Shown here piece by piece: positions 8,184 to 16,084 of a DNA stretch of 35,889 bases (positions are counted from its first letter, which is position 1; each line of letters starts with the position of its first letter). The stretch lies in assembly GCA_009773975.1 (NCBI GenBank), contig VSMX01000001.1, positions 1 through 35,889 of the forward strand, read 5' to 3'. The notes below the pieces were generated by a model that was not told where the DNA came from, did no database searches, and saw nothing but the letters and a program-made list of their open reading frames with translations. The stretch comes from Desulfovibrio sp. Lineage in GTDB: Bacteria; Desulfobacterota; Desulfovibrionia; Desulfovibrionales; Desulfovibrionaceae. The position numbers and the translations under genes are program-made.

Positions 8184-8378
8184 ATGCAGGAAAATCTTGA
8201 ACTGTTTTTTCGCGCCCTGGCGCTCGCCATCGCGCTGGAAAGCTTTTGCTGGGCCCTTTTTCCCTCTTTGATGCGCAAAATAATCTCCCAGCTGCTCGAG
8301 GAACCGGATTCCACCCTGAGAATAGCGGGCAGCACAGGCCTTGTCCTGGCGGCGCTGATCGCATTTTTTGTCAGCTGA
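8184..8378 (+). CDS. DUF2065 family small membrane protein
   Basis: A 64-residue protein with two hydrophobic helices (about 7-27 and 45-63) joined by a charged stretch (SLMRKIISQLLEEPDSTLRIAG). Size and layout match the DUF2065 (YjeT-like) family, whose consensus has an acidic residue in helix one, a Pro-containing turn, and an arginine before helix two. The ATG at 8184 has AGAGG just upstream. The gene is divergent from the nucleotide-sugar dehydrogenase across 72 AT-rich bases and convergent with ubiE/menG. In other bacteria DUF2065 genes often sit near membrane-protease genes; none is here. Function unknown. Confidence 0.7.
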   Translation: MQENLELFFRALALAIALESFCWALFPSLMRKIISQLLEEPDSTLRIAGSTGLVLAALIAFFVS

Positions 8379-8497
8379 AAGAGTTCGGGATGCGCGGGAC
8401 TCCGCCCATGACCCTCAATTCGCGCGCAAGCTCCCTTGCGGCTGAGAGGCCGGACAAGGCCGCCCCCCGCGCAGGGCATGTGATGCGGGCGCAAGAT

Positions 8498-8519
8498 GCA
8501 AAGCCCCGAGGGGCTTTGC
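8498..8519. terminator. Palindromic hairpin between convergent genes
   Basis: GCAAAGCCCC and GGGGCTTTGC flank a central GA, giving a 10-bp inverted repeat. It lies between the convergent DUF2065 and ubiE/menG genes, 8 bp beyond the latter's stop. There is no clear T-run on either side, so it is a plausible bidirectional terminator or mRNA-end stabiliser rather than a textbook intrinsic terminator. Confidence 0.5.
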
Positions 8520-8526
8520 CGCCAAT

Positions 8527-9387
8527 TCATGCGCCTGCAAGGCTTTTTTCCGGCTTTTCGCCCACATGCAGGCAAACAATGCCGCAGGTAAGGCGGCGCC
8601 AGGCTACATTGGCAAAGCCCGCGGCGCGCATTTCTGCGGCAAGGTCCCCGGCCGGGGGAAAATTGTCTATTGTTTGCGCAAGATAGGCGTATGCTGTCTT
8701 GTCCCTGGCAAAAGCGCGCCCCACGACGGGAAGAATATTGTTGAGATAGAAATTGTAAAGGCCTCCCATTATTTTTTCCCGCCCGGAACCGAATTCCAGA
8801 ATACAGGCCCGTCCGCCCGGCGCGAGAACGCGCAGCATCTCCGCAAAAGCTTCCGCTCTTGGGCTGATATTGCGTATGCCAAAGGCCATGGTAACGCTGT
8901 CCACGCAGTTATCGGGCAGGGGCAGGCGCTTGGCGTCCGCCGTCACGGGAATGATGCGCGAGGCCAGATTGCCGGAAAGCTTTTTCGCGCCTTGCTCAAG
9001 CATGGGCTGGCAAAAATCCATGGCCGGAATCATGACCTGGGGCTGTGCCCTGGCAATGGCCAGAGCCACATCCAGCGTGCCCGCCGCCAGGTCAAGAATC
9101 CTGCCATTTGGGCCGCTTTTTATGCTTGCGGCCAAAACCTTGCGCCATTTGCGGTCAATGCCGAAGCTGAGAAAATGATTGAGGAAATCGTAAAAGCGGA
9201 CAATGCGCCCAAACATGCCCCGCACGGCTTCGTCATGCCCCAAATTCGCGGCAGGATCCCCGGCTTCTACGATATTGGCGGGTTTTTCCGCCCCCGCCGG
9301 GGATTTTTCAGCCTGGTGGCTGACGCGGCCAGTGCCTTTTGGGTGCGGCGCGCCGCCTGACTTTTTTTCGGAATATGGCCCGCTCAA
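8527..9387 (-). CDS. ubiE: Demethylmenaquinone methyltransferase (UbiE/MenG)
   Basis: SAM-dependent C-methyltransferase doing the last step of menaquinone synthesis. The family blocks are present: MFGRIVRFYDFLNHFLSFGID (57-77), the SAM motif RILDLAAGTLDVALA (here LAAGT where many have VAxGTGD), and AFGIRNISPRAEAFAEMLRVLAPGGR followed by CILEFG. The start is a TTG at 9387 whose first bases overlap the TGA of the upstream 60-aa ORF as TTGA, a translational-coupling arrangement with AGGCGG upstream. The only in-frame ATG before the core is codon 57, which would remove conserved sequence, so the TTG is preferred. It gives a roughly 50-residue Lys/Pro/Ala-rich N-terminal extension that the family normally lacks and that is probably disordered. 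Total length is 286 against the usual 230-250. Confidence 0.88.
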   Translation of the reverse strand: MSGPYSEKKSGGAPHPKGTGRVSHQAEKSPAGAEKPANIVEAGDPAANLGHDEAVRGMFGRIVRFYDFLNHFLSFGIDRKWRKVLAASIKSGPNGRILDLAAGTLDVALAIARAQPQVMIPAMDFCQPMLEQGAKKLSGNLASRIIPVTADAKRLPLPDNCVDSVTMAFGIRNISPRAEAFAEMLRVLAPGGRACILEFGSGREKIMGGLYNFYLNNILPVVGRAFARDKTAYAYLAQTIDNFPPAGDLAAEMRAAGFANVAWRRLTCGIVCLHVGEKPEKSLAGA

Positions 9388-9566
9388 TCCACGTACCGCC
9401 TTTCGGATGGCAGATTGTCCTGATTCTCGCGAATTGTCGCGGCCACAACCCGGAAAACGACGGGAAAAATTTCCGCGAAATTGCCTGGCGAGACGGTGCG
9501 CGTCTCGATAAACTTGGCGGTAAGCTCCTTGGCGACTTGCAGGGCTTCCTTGCTATCCTTGTCCAT
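9384..9566 (-). CDS. Small conserved-looking protein coupled to ubiE
   Basis: A 60-residue ORF whose TGA overlaps the TTG start of ubiE by 4 bp, so the two are probably translated together. Residues 7-45 form amphipathic helices (EALQVAKELTAKFIET, then SPGNFAEIFPVVFRVVAATI). The pattern of helix, short Pro-containing turn and helix loosely recalls the N-terminal part of MucR/Ros-type proteins, but there is no zinc-finger region and I do not assign that function. No ribosome site is visible before the ATG at 9566, which sits about 20 bp beyond the preceding terminator's T-run. It may therefore be translated from a very short or leaderless transcript. Real gene status rests on the overlap and on the protein-like composition. 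Confidence 0.6.
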   Translation of the reverse strand: MDKDSKEALQVAKELTAKFIETRTVSPGNFAEIFPVVFRVVAATIRENQDNLPSERRYVD

Positions 9567-9583
9567 ATAATAATTTGGCTATT

Positions 9584-9643
9584 AAAAACCCGCCGGTGGG
9601 GAATGGCCGGCCAACCCACAGCGGGCAAGCTGCCTTGGCGGGT
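9584..9643 (-). terminator. Terminator of the upstream membrane-protein gene
   Basis: On the minus strand ACCCGCC (9643-9637) pairs with GGCGGGT (9594-9588), followed by a T-run and AATAG. The 42-base interior folds further (GTGGG/CCCAC around a GGCCGGCC core). It lies about 110 bp after the stop of the membrane-protein gene and just before the 60-aa ORF, separating the two units. Confidence 0.6.
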
Positions 9644-9752
9644 AAAAGAACGGAAACGGCCAGCCCCCGCCCTTTTTGTTTTGCCGCCAAATTAGCTTTG
9701 CAGGGGAATGTTGTCAAATGACAGCTTTTGCCCGGCAATGCAAATATCATCC

Positions 9753-10604
9753 TCAATCCTCCGCCTGGGGGGCGAAGTAGTTGGCGCCAAAGTTGAGCCC
9801 GAGCACGAAGAAGGCGGCAAAGACCGCTGTGGCGCTGCAAAGCAGGGGCGGGGCGGAGAGGGAGAGGCGCATCAGCAATGTGCCCGCCACGAAGCCGGAA
9901 TTGCGGAAAACCGCGTAATAGCAGGGCATATAGCGTTGGGCAATCAGCACCATGGCTATATCCGCAAAAATCAGCACAGTATAGATTGTCTCGAAAAAAT
10001 GCACCTCGTGCCCTGTAAAGGTCAGCCAGATGTCATAGACGCCAATGCCAATGAAGGTGGCCAGCAAAAACATGGCCACAAGCTTTTTGGACGACACATA
10101 GCGCGCTATGGCCTCGGTTGTCATTTTGGCATGCCAGCGCCGGTTGTAGCGCCGGTAAACCCCGAGGCAGAGAAAGACAATAAGCGCGGCTGTGCCGGAG
10201 GCCGCTATTTCGACAAGCTGCATGATATTGTCCATGCCTATATAAACTGGCTCCGGCAAGAACGACAGCACCTTGAAGGCATTGCGCAGCAAGATAAGGG
10301 TCAGGATTTCGAACTGCTTGCCCATCGAGCTTGAAAGCGAGGTGGGCAGCACAAAGATCAGGCTGATTACCTCGATGCCGAGGATGAGCGTAAAAGCAAG
10401 CTCAATGGCGAAAAAATGGATTGGGCTGAATTTCGGCGCCCAGTCCGGGAAAATGCCCAGCCTGTATCCTTCCGCAAAAACCAGGGTAAAAAGATAAATC
10501 CAGAGCAGGCCAAGGCCGATGCCGCGCTCGGTGCGGGGATTTTCCCATATATGGTGCAATATGTCGTATAGCCTTACAAGGCCCGGAAACCAGGCTCCCG
10601 GCAT
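9753..10604 (-). CDS. Multi-pass membrane protein of unknown function
   Basis: A 283-residue integral membrane protein with about seven hydrophobic segments: near 28-46, 63-90, 101-117, 128-148, 175-196, 205-227 and 240-275. Between the fourth and fifth is a basic loop (YRRYNRRWHAKM), probably cytoplasmic. I do not recognise the family. There are no transporter, histidine-kinase or protease motifs, and charged residues inside the helices are few. The ATG at 10604 has AGGAG eight bases upstream. The gene stands alone on the leftward strand, between a terminator-bearing spacer (10605-10910) and its own terminator near 9600. Confidence 0.72.
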   Translation of the reverse strand: MPGAWFPGLVRLYDILHHIWENPRTERGIGLGLLWIYLFTLVFAEGYRLGIFPDWAPKFSPIHFFAIELAFTLILGIEVISLIFVLPTSLSSSMGKQFEILTLILLRNAFKVLSFLPEPVYIGMDNIMQLVEIAASGTAALIVFLCLGVYRRYNRRWHAKMTTEAIARYVSSKKLVAMFLLATFIGIGVYDIWLTFTGHEVHFFETIYTVLIFADIAMVLIAQRYMPCYYAVFRNSGFVAGTLLMRLSLSAPPLLCSATAVFAAFFVLGLNFGANYFAPQAED

Positions 10605-10703
10605 AAACTTACTCCTGTAGCAATATTATTTGGCAAATACTGCCGTCAGCAATCACCGGCAGCATCATCAGTCACATTTCCCCTCTTTTTTGCGGGGCCG
10701 TCA

Positions 10704-10727
10704 AAAAAGCCCAATTTTCGGCTTTTT
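10704..10727. terminator. Terminator hairpin in the 306-bp spacer 10605-10910
   Basis: AAAAAGCC and GGCTTTTT flank an 8-base loop, giving A-run, stem and T-run in both directions. It lies downstream of the leftward TauE-YitT pair and upstream of the membrane-protein gene, so it most likely ends the former. A second hairpin at about 10856-10888 (GGGGGAG-AGC against GCT-CTCCCCC with one mismatch) lies 23 bp past the YitT stop without a T-run. The rest of the spacer shows no gene I can support. The promoter of the membrane-protein gene must be between 10605 and 10700, but I could not pick it out. Confidence 0.6.
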
Positions 10728-10910
10728 GTCAAGGCCGCGATTTGTCTGGAATCTTCCCGATCCGTCATGCAGGCGCATTCAGCATCCTGAATCATCAGGG
10801 CGTTCGCGTAATTGATATTTCCGTAAAGTTTTTTGAGGAAGGGGTGGTTTGGGGAGGGGGAGAAGCTTTTTGCAAAATGCTCCTCCCCCAACAATAACCT
10901 GGCTGCCAGT

Positions 10911-11774
10911 TCAGTAATTCTGCCGCGCGAACTGGCCGCCGCTGACATAGAAGGTGTTTTCGACGACAAAAAGGGCGTTTGGATCGATGGAGCAGACCAG
11001 GGTTTCAAGGCGCCTGAGGGCCACGTTATTGGTTACGGTAAGCAGGATTTCGCGGTCGGTGCCGGAATACGCGCCCTTGCCGCGCAGCAGGGTTACGCCG
11101 AATTTCTCGCTGGCCAGGATGGCCTCGCCGATTTCCTCGCCGCGGTCGGAGATGATGAGCACAAGCTTGCGGCGGTTGAACATGCCCAGGACGTATTCCA
11201 GGGTATGGGAGGAAATGAAGACCATGATCATGGAGGCCACGATCATGTCGAGGGAGAGGCGGAAGGCGCCGCAGAGGAAGAGGGCCGCGTTGAAGAGGAA
11301 GTTGAACTGGCCGATTGGAATGTTCCAGCGCTGCTTGAGCAGGATGGCGATGATATCCGTGCCGCCGGAACTGCCCAGGGTGCGGAGCATCATGCCGCAG
11401 CCCGCGCCATGCAGCACTCCGCCGACTATGGCCGCGTAGATTTCGTTTTCGATGGGAATTTCAAAGTTGATGAAATAGCTCATCGCGACGGTGATGAAGG
11501 TGCCGTAAATTGTATAGAGCAGAAAACGGCGCCCGACCAGAAACCAGCCCGCAATATAGACTGGAACGCAGAGCGCGGCATAGAGCACAAGAGGCGGCAT
11601 TCCGTGCCAGATATAGGTCAGCAGCAGGGAAAGGCCCATTATGCCGCCGGCCAGGAAATCATGGGGAGCGGCGACGCATTGCACGCAGATTGTCATCAGC
11701 GTTGCGCCAACTGTAAGCAAAAGCAAATTCCAGGGTATGGAATTGGCCAGCTTGCGATTGTATTTTTGCAGCAT
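10911..11774 (-). CDS. YitT family membrane protein
   Basis: A 287-residue protein with five to six membrane helices in residues 18-190, containing FLAGGIMGLSLLL and the Gly-rich loop LGSSGGTDIIAILLKQR typical of the YitT (DUF161) family. A soluble C-terminal DUF2179 domain follows at about 205-287 (LVLIISDRGEEIGEAIL, VTLLRGKGAYSGTDREILLTVTN, then VCSIDPNALFVVENT). DUF2179 domains bind small ligands in some homologues, but no substrate is established for YitT. The start at 11774 lies one base past the stop codon of the TauE gene, so the two are co-transcribed and probably co-translated. That suggests a shared transport or export task. Confidence 0.85.
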   Translation of the reverse strand: MLQKYNRKLANSIPWNLLLLTVGATLMTICVQCVAAPHDFLAGGIMGLSLLLTYIWHGMPPLVLYAALCVPVYIAGWFLVGRRFLLYTIYGTFITVAMSYFINFEIPIENEIYAAIVGGVLHGAGCGMMLRTLGSSGGTDIIAILLKQRWNIPIGQFNFLFNAALFLCGAFRLSLDMIVASMIMVFISSHTLEYVLGMFNRRKLVLIISDRGEEIGEAILASEKFGVTLLRGKGAYSGTDREILLTVTNNVALRRLETLVCSIDPNALFVVENTFYVSGGQFARQNY

Positions 11775-11775
11775 A

Positions 11776-12573
11776 TCAGATCAGGTCCCAGGCCATTTTC
11801 AGGGCCACAAACAGCAGGAAGACGGCGAAGACGCGCTTGAGCTTTTTTGTTGGCAGGGCGTGGGAAAGCCTGACGCCAAGGGGCGCGGTGATCCAGCTCG
11901 CGCCCGCAATGCCCAGAAGCGCCCAAAGGTGCACAAAGCCCAGGGTCATTGGCGGCAGATCTGGCCGCCCCCAGCCGCCGACAATGTAGCCAAGGGCGCC
12001 GGCCACGGCAATGGGAAAGCCGATTGCGGCCGAAGTGCCGACGGCCTTGTGGATATCAATGCCGCAAAAGCTCATGAAGGGCACGGAAAGCGAGCCGCCG
12101 CCAATGCCGACAAAGCTGGAAACCATGCCGATAACGCCGCCAGCCGAGGCCGTGCCAAGCGCGCCGGGCATGTGGCGGCTGGCCGGGGGCCGGTAGTTGG
12201 CGAACATCTGGCAGGAAATCGCGATCAGAAAGCAGATAAAGAAAATCTTGAGGAACATTGTGGGCAGATGGGTGGCGATCAGGCCGCCCGCAAAGGTGCC
12301 AACCAGGATTCCGGGAGTTATGCGCATGAAGATATCCCAGTTCACCGCGCCGCGTTTGTGATGGGCGCGGGCGCTGGCAACGGAAGTGAACATGATGCTG
12401 GCCAGGGATGTGCCGAGGGCCAGCTGTTGGCAGTACTGCGCCGGGACTCCGTCGTATGGAAAAACGGCCAGGAGCATGGGCACGATGACCGTGCCGCCGC
12501 CCACGCCGAGCAGCCCGGCCAAAACCCCGACTATGGCGCCGCAACATAAAAAGATCAGCAAAGAAATCAGCAT
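11776..12573 (-). CDS. TauE/SafE family permease (sulfite/organosulfonate exporter family)
   Basis: A 265-residue membrane protein with about eight helices in two similar halves, each with the glycine-rich pattern of the TauE/SafE (DUF81) family: GLLGVGGGTVIVPMLL near residue 22, and SSFVGIGGGSLSVPFMSF in the second half. Members move sulfite, sulfoacetate or related anions, usually outward. For a sulfur-metabolising anaerobe that is plausible but not shown. The reading frame also has a GTG one codon earlier, but GGAGG is six bases before the ATG at 12573, so that start is preferred. First gene of a two-gene leftward unit with YitT and divergent from pyrB; its promoter lies in 12574-12690. 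Confidence 0.87.
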   Translation of the reverse strand: MLISLLIFLCCGAIVGVLAGLLGVGGGTVIVPMLLAVFPYDGVPAQYCQQLALGTSLASIMFTSVASARAHHKRGAVNWDIFMRITPGILVGTFAGGLIATHLPTMFLKIFFICFLIAISCQMFANYRPPASRHMPGALGTASAGGVIGMVSSFVGIGGGSLSVPFMSFCGIDIHKAVGTSAAIGFPIAVAGALGYIVGGWGRPDLPPMTLGFVHLWALLGIAGASWITAPLGVRLSHALPTKKLKRVFAVFLLFVALKMAWDLI

Positions 12574-12760
12574 CACTTTCCTCCGTGTGCAAATATTGTC
12601 TGACCGTCAATATTGGATTGCCGAAAAATTAATCGACTGAACAGGCATCGTCAACCGGCTTTTTGCTTTACAATGAGGCTTGCGAAATTTATGCTTGATT
12701 TATGCGAAGTGAAAAACCAGACACATGCCGAAAAATCCAGTCCGCCCCATGCGGGCAATA

Positions 12761-12786
12761 CCCCGTTTTATAACGGGGTTTTTTTT
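12761..12786 (+). promoter_or_regulatory. Candidate transcription attenuator in the pyrBC leader
   Basis: CCCCGTT (12761-12767), loop TTAT, AACGGGG (12772-12778) and eight T residues (12779-12786) make a textbook intrinsic terminator. It ends 23 bases before the pyrB ATG. The nearest gene upstream is divergent, so this hairpin cannot end another known gene and must lie in the pyrB 5' leader. A smaller hairpin (CCGC/GCGG, 12742-12754) precedes it and could act as a pause site. ATG-started frames at 12673/12691 and 12725 read through it, as the pyrL leader peptide does in enterobacterial pyrBI attenuation, but neither has a good ribosome site. A weak promoter may lie at about 12663-12691. Confidence 0.6.
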
Positions 12787-12809
12787 GGCTGGCGCATGGA
12801 GAGCAACAG

Positions 12810-13766
12810 ATGCAGGACAACAACTACAACTGGGTCCACAAGGATCTGCTGGATGTAACGCAGTTGAGCCGCGAGGATGTGATCTGCATCCTGGATATCG
12901 CCAAAAGCTTTGATGAAATCAACAGGCGGCCGGTGAAAAAGGCTCCGACCCTCAAGGGCAAGACAGTGGTGCTGTTTTTTGCCGAAAACAGCACGCGCAC
13001 GAAAACATCCTTTGATGTGGCCGGCAAGCGCCTTTCGGCCGATACCTTTGCCCTTTCCACTTCCGGCTCGAGCATCAACAAGGGCGAAACCCTCAAGGAC
13101 ACGGGCCTGACCCTTGAGGCCATGCATCCCGATATTATTGTCATCCGCCACCAGAGCAGCGGCGCGGCCCAGTTTCTGGCCGAACGTCTGAGCTGCGGCG
13201 TTGTCAACGCCGGCGATGGCTGGCATGCCCATCCAACCCAGGCCCTGCTGGACTGCTATGCCCTGCGGGAAGCCTGGAACGGAGACTTTGCCGGCAAGAC
13301 GCTGCTGATTTTGGGCGATATTGCCCATTCGCGCGTTGCCCGCTCCAACGTGCATCTCTTGCGGCTCATGGGCGTAAATGTGCGGCTTTGCGCGCCGCGC
13401 ACGCTCCTGCCGGCTGGCGTCGGGCACTGGCCCTGCGAGATTGAAAACGACCTGGATCGGGCCTGCAGGGATGTGGATGCCGTAATGTGCCTGCGGCTGC
13501 AGCTTGAACGCCAGCAGGCCGGGCTTCTGCCGGATCTTTCGGAGTATGCCCGCCGTTACTGCCTGGATCACAAACACCTGCGGCTTGCGCTGCCAGGCGC
13601 CAGGGTTCTGCATCCCGGGCCGATGAACCGCGGGCTTGAAATTGCCGATGCCGTGGCGGACGACCCGAATTGCCTTGTGCTGCGCCAGGTGGCGGCGGGC
13701 GTTGCCGTGCGCATGGCTGTCCTTTATCTTCTGGGCATGCATGGAGGTTGCAATGCTGAGGATTGA
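12810..13766 (+). CDS. pyrB: Aspartate carbamoyltransferase catalytic subunit
   Basis: Makes carbamoyl-aspartate from carbamoyl phosphate and aspartate, the committed pyrimidine step. The 318 residues are standard. The carbamoyl-phosphate loop STRTKTSF is at 61-68, SSINKGETLKDT at 88-98, HPTQALLD at 141-148, and the aspartate-binding HPGPMNRG at 268-275. GGAGAGCAAC precedes the ATG at 12810. No pyrI regulatory subunit gene follows; instead pyrC overlaps the end by 14 bp. The catalytic trimer is therefore probably unregulated by PyrI, or forms a complex with the dihydroorotase as in some bacteria. Expression is likely controlled by the leader terminator just upstream. Confidence 0.95.
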   Translation: MQDNNYNWVHKDLLDVTQLSREDVICILDIAKSFDEINRRPVKKAPTLKGKTVVLFFAENSTRTKTSFDVAGKRLSADTFALSTSGSSINKGETLKDTGLTLEAMHPDIIVIRHQSSGAAQFLAERLSCGVVNAGDGWHAHPTQALLDCYALREAWNGDFAGKTLLILGDIAHSRVARSNVHLLRLMGVNVRLCAPRTLLPAGVGHWPCEIENDLDRACRDVDAVMCLRLQLERQQAGLLPDLSEYARRYCLDHKHLRLALPGARVLHPGPMNRGLEIADAVADDPNCLVLRQVAAGVAVRMAVLYLLGMHGGCNAED

Positions 13767-15012
13767 AAACGCGCTCCACCTTGGCGCGCCCGTGGATTTG
13801 CTGGTTGACGGCGCGAAAATAGCGGCCATGACCCCGGCTGGCCATTGCAGCCGGCCCGAAAACTGCGAGGTTTTCAATGCCAACGGCCTGATGCTGCTGC
13901 CCAGCTTTACCGACGCCCATACCCACATGCGCGAACCTGGCCAGGAATACAAGGAAGACATTGCCTCCGGCCTTTCCGCTGCCCTGCATGGCGGTTTTGG
14001 GGCCGTAATGTGCATGGCCAATACCAAACCGGTCAATGACGGGGCGGCTGTAACCGCCCTGATGCTCGAAAAGGCCAAAAAAGCCTGGCCCGACGGCCCG
14101 CGCCTCTACCCTGTGGCGGCGGCAAGCGTCGCTCTGGAGGGCAAGGACATGGCGCCTCTTGCGGAATTGAGGGAAGCGGGCTGCGTGGCCGTGTCCAACG
14201 ATGGCCGGCCGCTCGCCAATGCGGAGCTAGTGCGCCGCATCATGGAGTACGCGGCCGATCTGGGCATGATTTTCATTGATCACTGCGAAGATCCCGATCT
14301 GGCCAGGGGCTGGATAATGCACGAAGGCGGCATGTCGGGCATGCTGGGCCTGAAGGGCCAGCCCGGCACGGGAGAGGCCCTGCAGGCGGCGCGGGATGTG
14401 ATGCTGGCCGAATACCTCAACCTGCCCGTCCACATTGCCCATGTTTCGGCCGTCGAAACCCTGCGGGTCATCGAATGGGGCAAAAGCCGCGGCGTAAAGG
14501 TCACAGCCGAAACCTGCCCGCATTATCTTTTGCTTACCGACGCTGCCCTGGCCGACTACAACAACCAGGCCAGGGTCAGCCCCCCGCTGCGCGGCGCGGC
14601 CGACCGCGACGCCCTGCGCAAGGCGGTCAAGGATGGCCTGATCGACATCCTGGTAACAGATCATGCCCCGCATGCGGCCCATGAAAAAGACGACACTCTC
14701 GACAAAATTCCCTGCGGCTTTACGGGGCTGGATCTGGCCCTTTCCCTTACCTGGGGCCTTGTGCTGGATGGCGCGCTGGCGGAATCCGATCTGCACCGGT
14801 TATGGTCGCGCCGCCCGGGGGAGATATTCTCGCTGCCCCGCAATGAATTCAATCCTGGCGATCCCGCCGATTTCTTCCTGTTCGACCCGGAAGAGGAGTG
14901 GATGGTGAAACCGGGCAATCTCCGCTCCAAAAGCTGCAATACGCCATTTATCGGCAGCAATATGCACGGCCGCGTCAAGCATCACTGGATAGGCGGCAAA
15001 AAATTGTTATAG
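13753..15012 (+). CDS. pyrC: Dihydroorotase (class I)
   Basis: Zinc enzyme closing carbamoyl-aspartate to dihydroorotate. From the ATG at 13753, which has GGAGG six bases upstream inside the pyrB end, the protein has 419 residues, the class I length. DAHTHMREPG (54-63) holds the metal histidines H56 and H58 and substrate arginine R60. Later come HCEDPDLARGW, AHVSAVETLRVI followed by TAETCPHYL, and VTDHAPHAAHEK, whose aspartate is the catalytic base. All expected ligands are present, so it is probably active, unlike the inactive PyrC-like subunits found next to pyrB in some species. The open frame extends upstream to 13636, but that part only overlaps pyrB. Confidence 0.93.
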   Translation: MLRIENALHLGAPVDLLVDGAKIAAMTPAGHCSRPENCEVFNANGLMLLPSFTDAHTHMREPGQEYKEDIASGLSAALHGGFGAVMCMANTKPVNDGAAVTALMLEKAKKAWPDGPRLYPVAAASVALEGKDMAPLAELREAGCVAVSNDGRPLANAELVRRIMEYAADLGMIFIDHCEDPDLARGWIMHEGGMSGMLGLKGQPGTGEALQAARDVMLAEYLNLPVHIAHVSAVETLRVIEWGKSRGVKVTAETCPHYLLLTDAALADYNNQARVSPPLRGAADRDALRKAVKDGLIDILVTDHAPHAAHEKDDTLDKIPCGFTGLDLALSLTWGLVLDGALAESDLHRLWSRRPGEIFSLPRNEFNPGDPADFFLFDPEEEWMVKPGNLRSKSCNTPFIGSNMHGRVKHHWIGGKKLL

Positions 15013-15056
15013 CATTTTGAAATAATCAATAAACCACATAAATATGGAGGCGTGCC

Positions 15057-15896
15057 GTGTTATTGCGCCAACCTGTCGCGCATGGACGTTTTTATCCCGG
15101 CAGGCCGGATGATCTGGCCAGGGAAACCAGCGAATACCTTGCCGCCTGCGCCCCGGCGGAAAAAGATTCAAGAAAGCCCTGGGCGGTGATGCTGCCGCAT
15201 GCGGGCTATATATTTTGCGGCAATATAATTGGCAAAACCCTGGCCGGAACCGAACTTGCCCCAAGGCTGGTTGTGCTCTGCCCCAACCATACCGGCCGCG
15301 GCCAGGTGCTTGGCGTGTGGCCGTCGGGAGCATGGCTTGACCCGTGCGGCACGGTGGCTGTGGACGAGAACCTGGCAGCACAGCTCATCCGGAGCGGCGG
15401 GGGCTTTACAGCCGATACCAATTCGCACCTTCTCGAGCATTCGATCGAGGTTATCCTGCCCTTTCTGCAGGCAGCGGAAGGCGCGAAGCTGCGGGGCATT
15501 GTGCCTGTAACGGTTGGAACGCAAAATCCGCAATTCCTCCAGCATGCGGGCAAGGCTCTCGCAAGGGTGCTGGCCCTGCCGGAAAACGCGGATGCAGGAG
15601 TGGTCGTCAGTTCGGACATGAACCACTATGAAAGCGAAAAGCGCACTCTGGAAAAAGACAATATGGCGCTGGAATCCGCCCTGGCGGCCGACCCCGATAC
15701 CTTGCTGGAAACGGTTGCCAGGGAGGAAATAAGCATGTGCGGAGCTGGCCCCCTCGCCCTTGCGCTCTATGCCGGCCAGGCTTTGGGCAAGCTTGACGTT
15801 GACCTCGTTGCCCACGACACATCGGCAAGGGCTTCCGGCGATACCGAACATACGGTAGGCTATGCCGGCCTGCGGCTTTACCTGGACAGAATTTAA
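15057..15896 (+). CDS. amrB: AmmeMemoRadiSam system protein B (Memo family)
   Basis: A 279-residue member of the MEMO1 family, structurally related to class III extradiol dioxygenases. The putative metal ligands are visible: H48 in LPHAGYIFCG, H78 in CPNHTGRG, and a histidine in EHSIEVILPFLQ (about 125), plus VSSDMNHYE further on. In many bacteria it works with an AMMECR1 protein and the radical SAM protein AmrS, but neither is in this window. The true biochemical role is unsettled. The start is a GTG at 15057 with GGAGG six bases before it; another GTG at 15052 is too close to that site. It follows pyrC by 44 AT-rich bases and may be the third gene of that transcript, ending at the hairpins near 15960. 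Confidence 0.85.
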   Translation: MLLRQPVAHGRFYPGRPDDLARETSEYLAACAPAEKDSRKPWAVMLPHAGYIFCGNIIGKTLAGTELAPRLVVLCPNHTGRGQVLGVWPSGAWLDPCGTVAVDENLAAQLIRSGGGFTADTNSHLLEHSIEVILPFLQAAEGAKLRGIVPVTVGTQNPQFLQHAGKALARVLALPENADAGVVVSSDMNHYESEKRTLEKDNMALESALAADPDTLLETVAREEISMCGAGPLALALYAGQALGKLDVDLVAHDTSARASGDTEHTVGYAGLRLYLDRI

Positions 15897-15916
15897 CAAG
15901 GCTTTCCGCGCCGGGG

Positions 15917-15987
15917 GGAATTACCCTTCCCGCGGCATCGCGTAATTCCTGGCGCAGCCTGGCCACACCTTGCCAGGCTCCCTTTTT
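15917..15987 (+). terminator. Terminator after the Memo gene, with a preceding inverted repeat
   Basis: AGCCTGG (15956-15962) pairs with CCAGGCT (15973-15979), then CCC and five T residues, a rightward intrinsic terminator about 60 bp past the stop. Just before it, GGAATTAC (15917-15924) and GTAATTCC (15942-15949) form a second inverted repeat with a CGCG-gcat-CGCG core. Together they probably close the pyrBC-Memo transcript. Confidence 0.65.
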
Positions 15988-16084
15988 CCGGGGCTTGAAA
16001 AGCGATATCGCAAACATGGCCACGAGCATGCTGGTCTGCAAAAGCGAAAGCCGGAAATCGCATCCGTCCGAAATGAGGTTCAAC

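Noticed and set aside
12768..14078. A 436-codon minus-strand open frame opposite pyrB/pyrC
   Set aside because: Both sense genes carry complete catalytic motifs; the antisense frame is a shadow.
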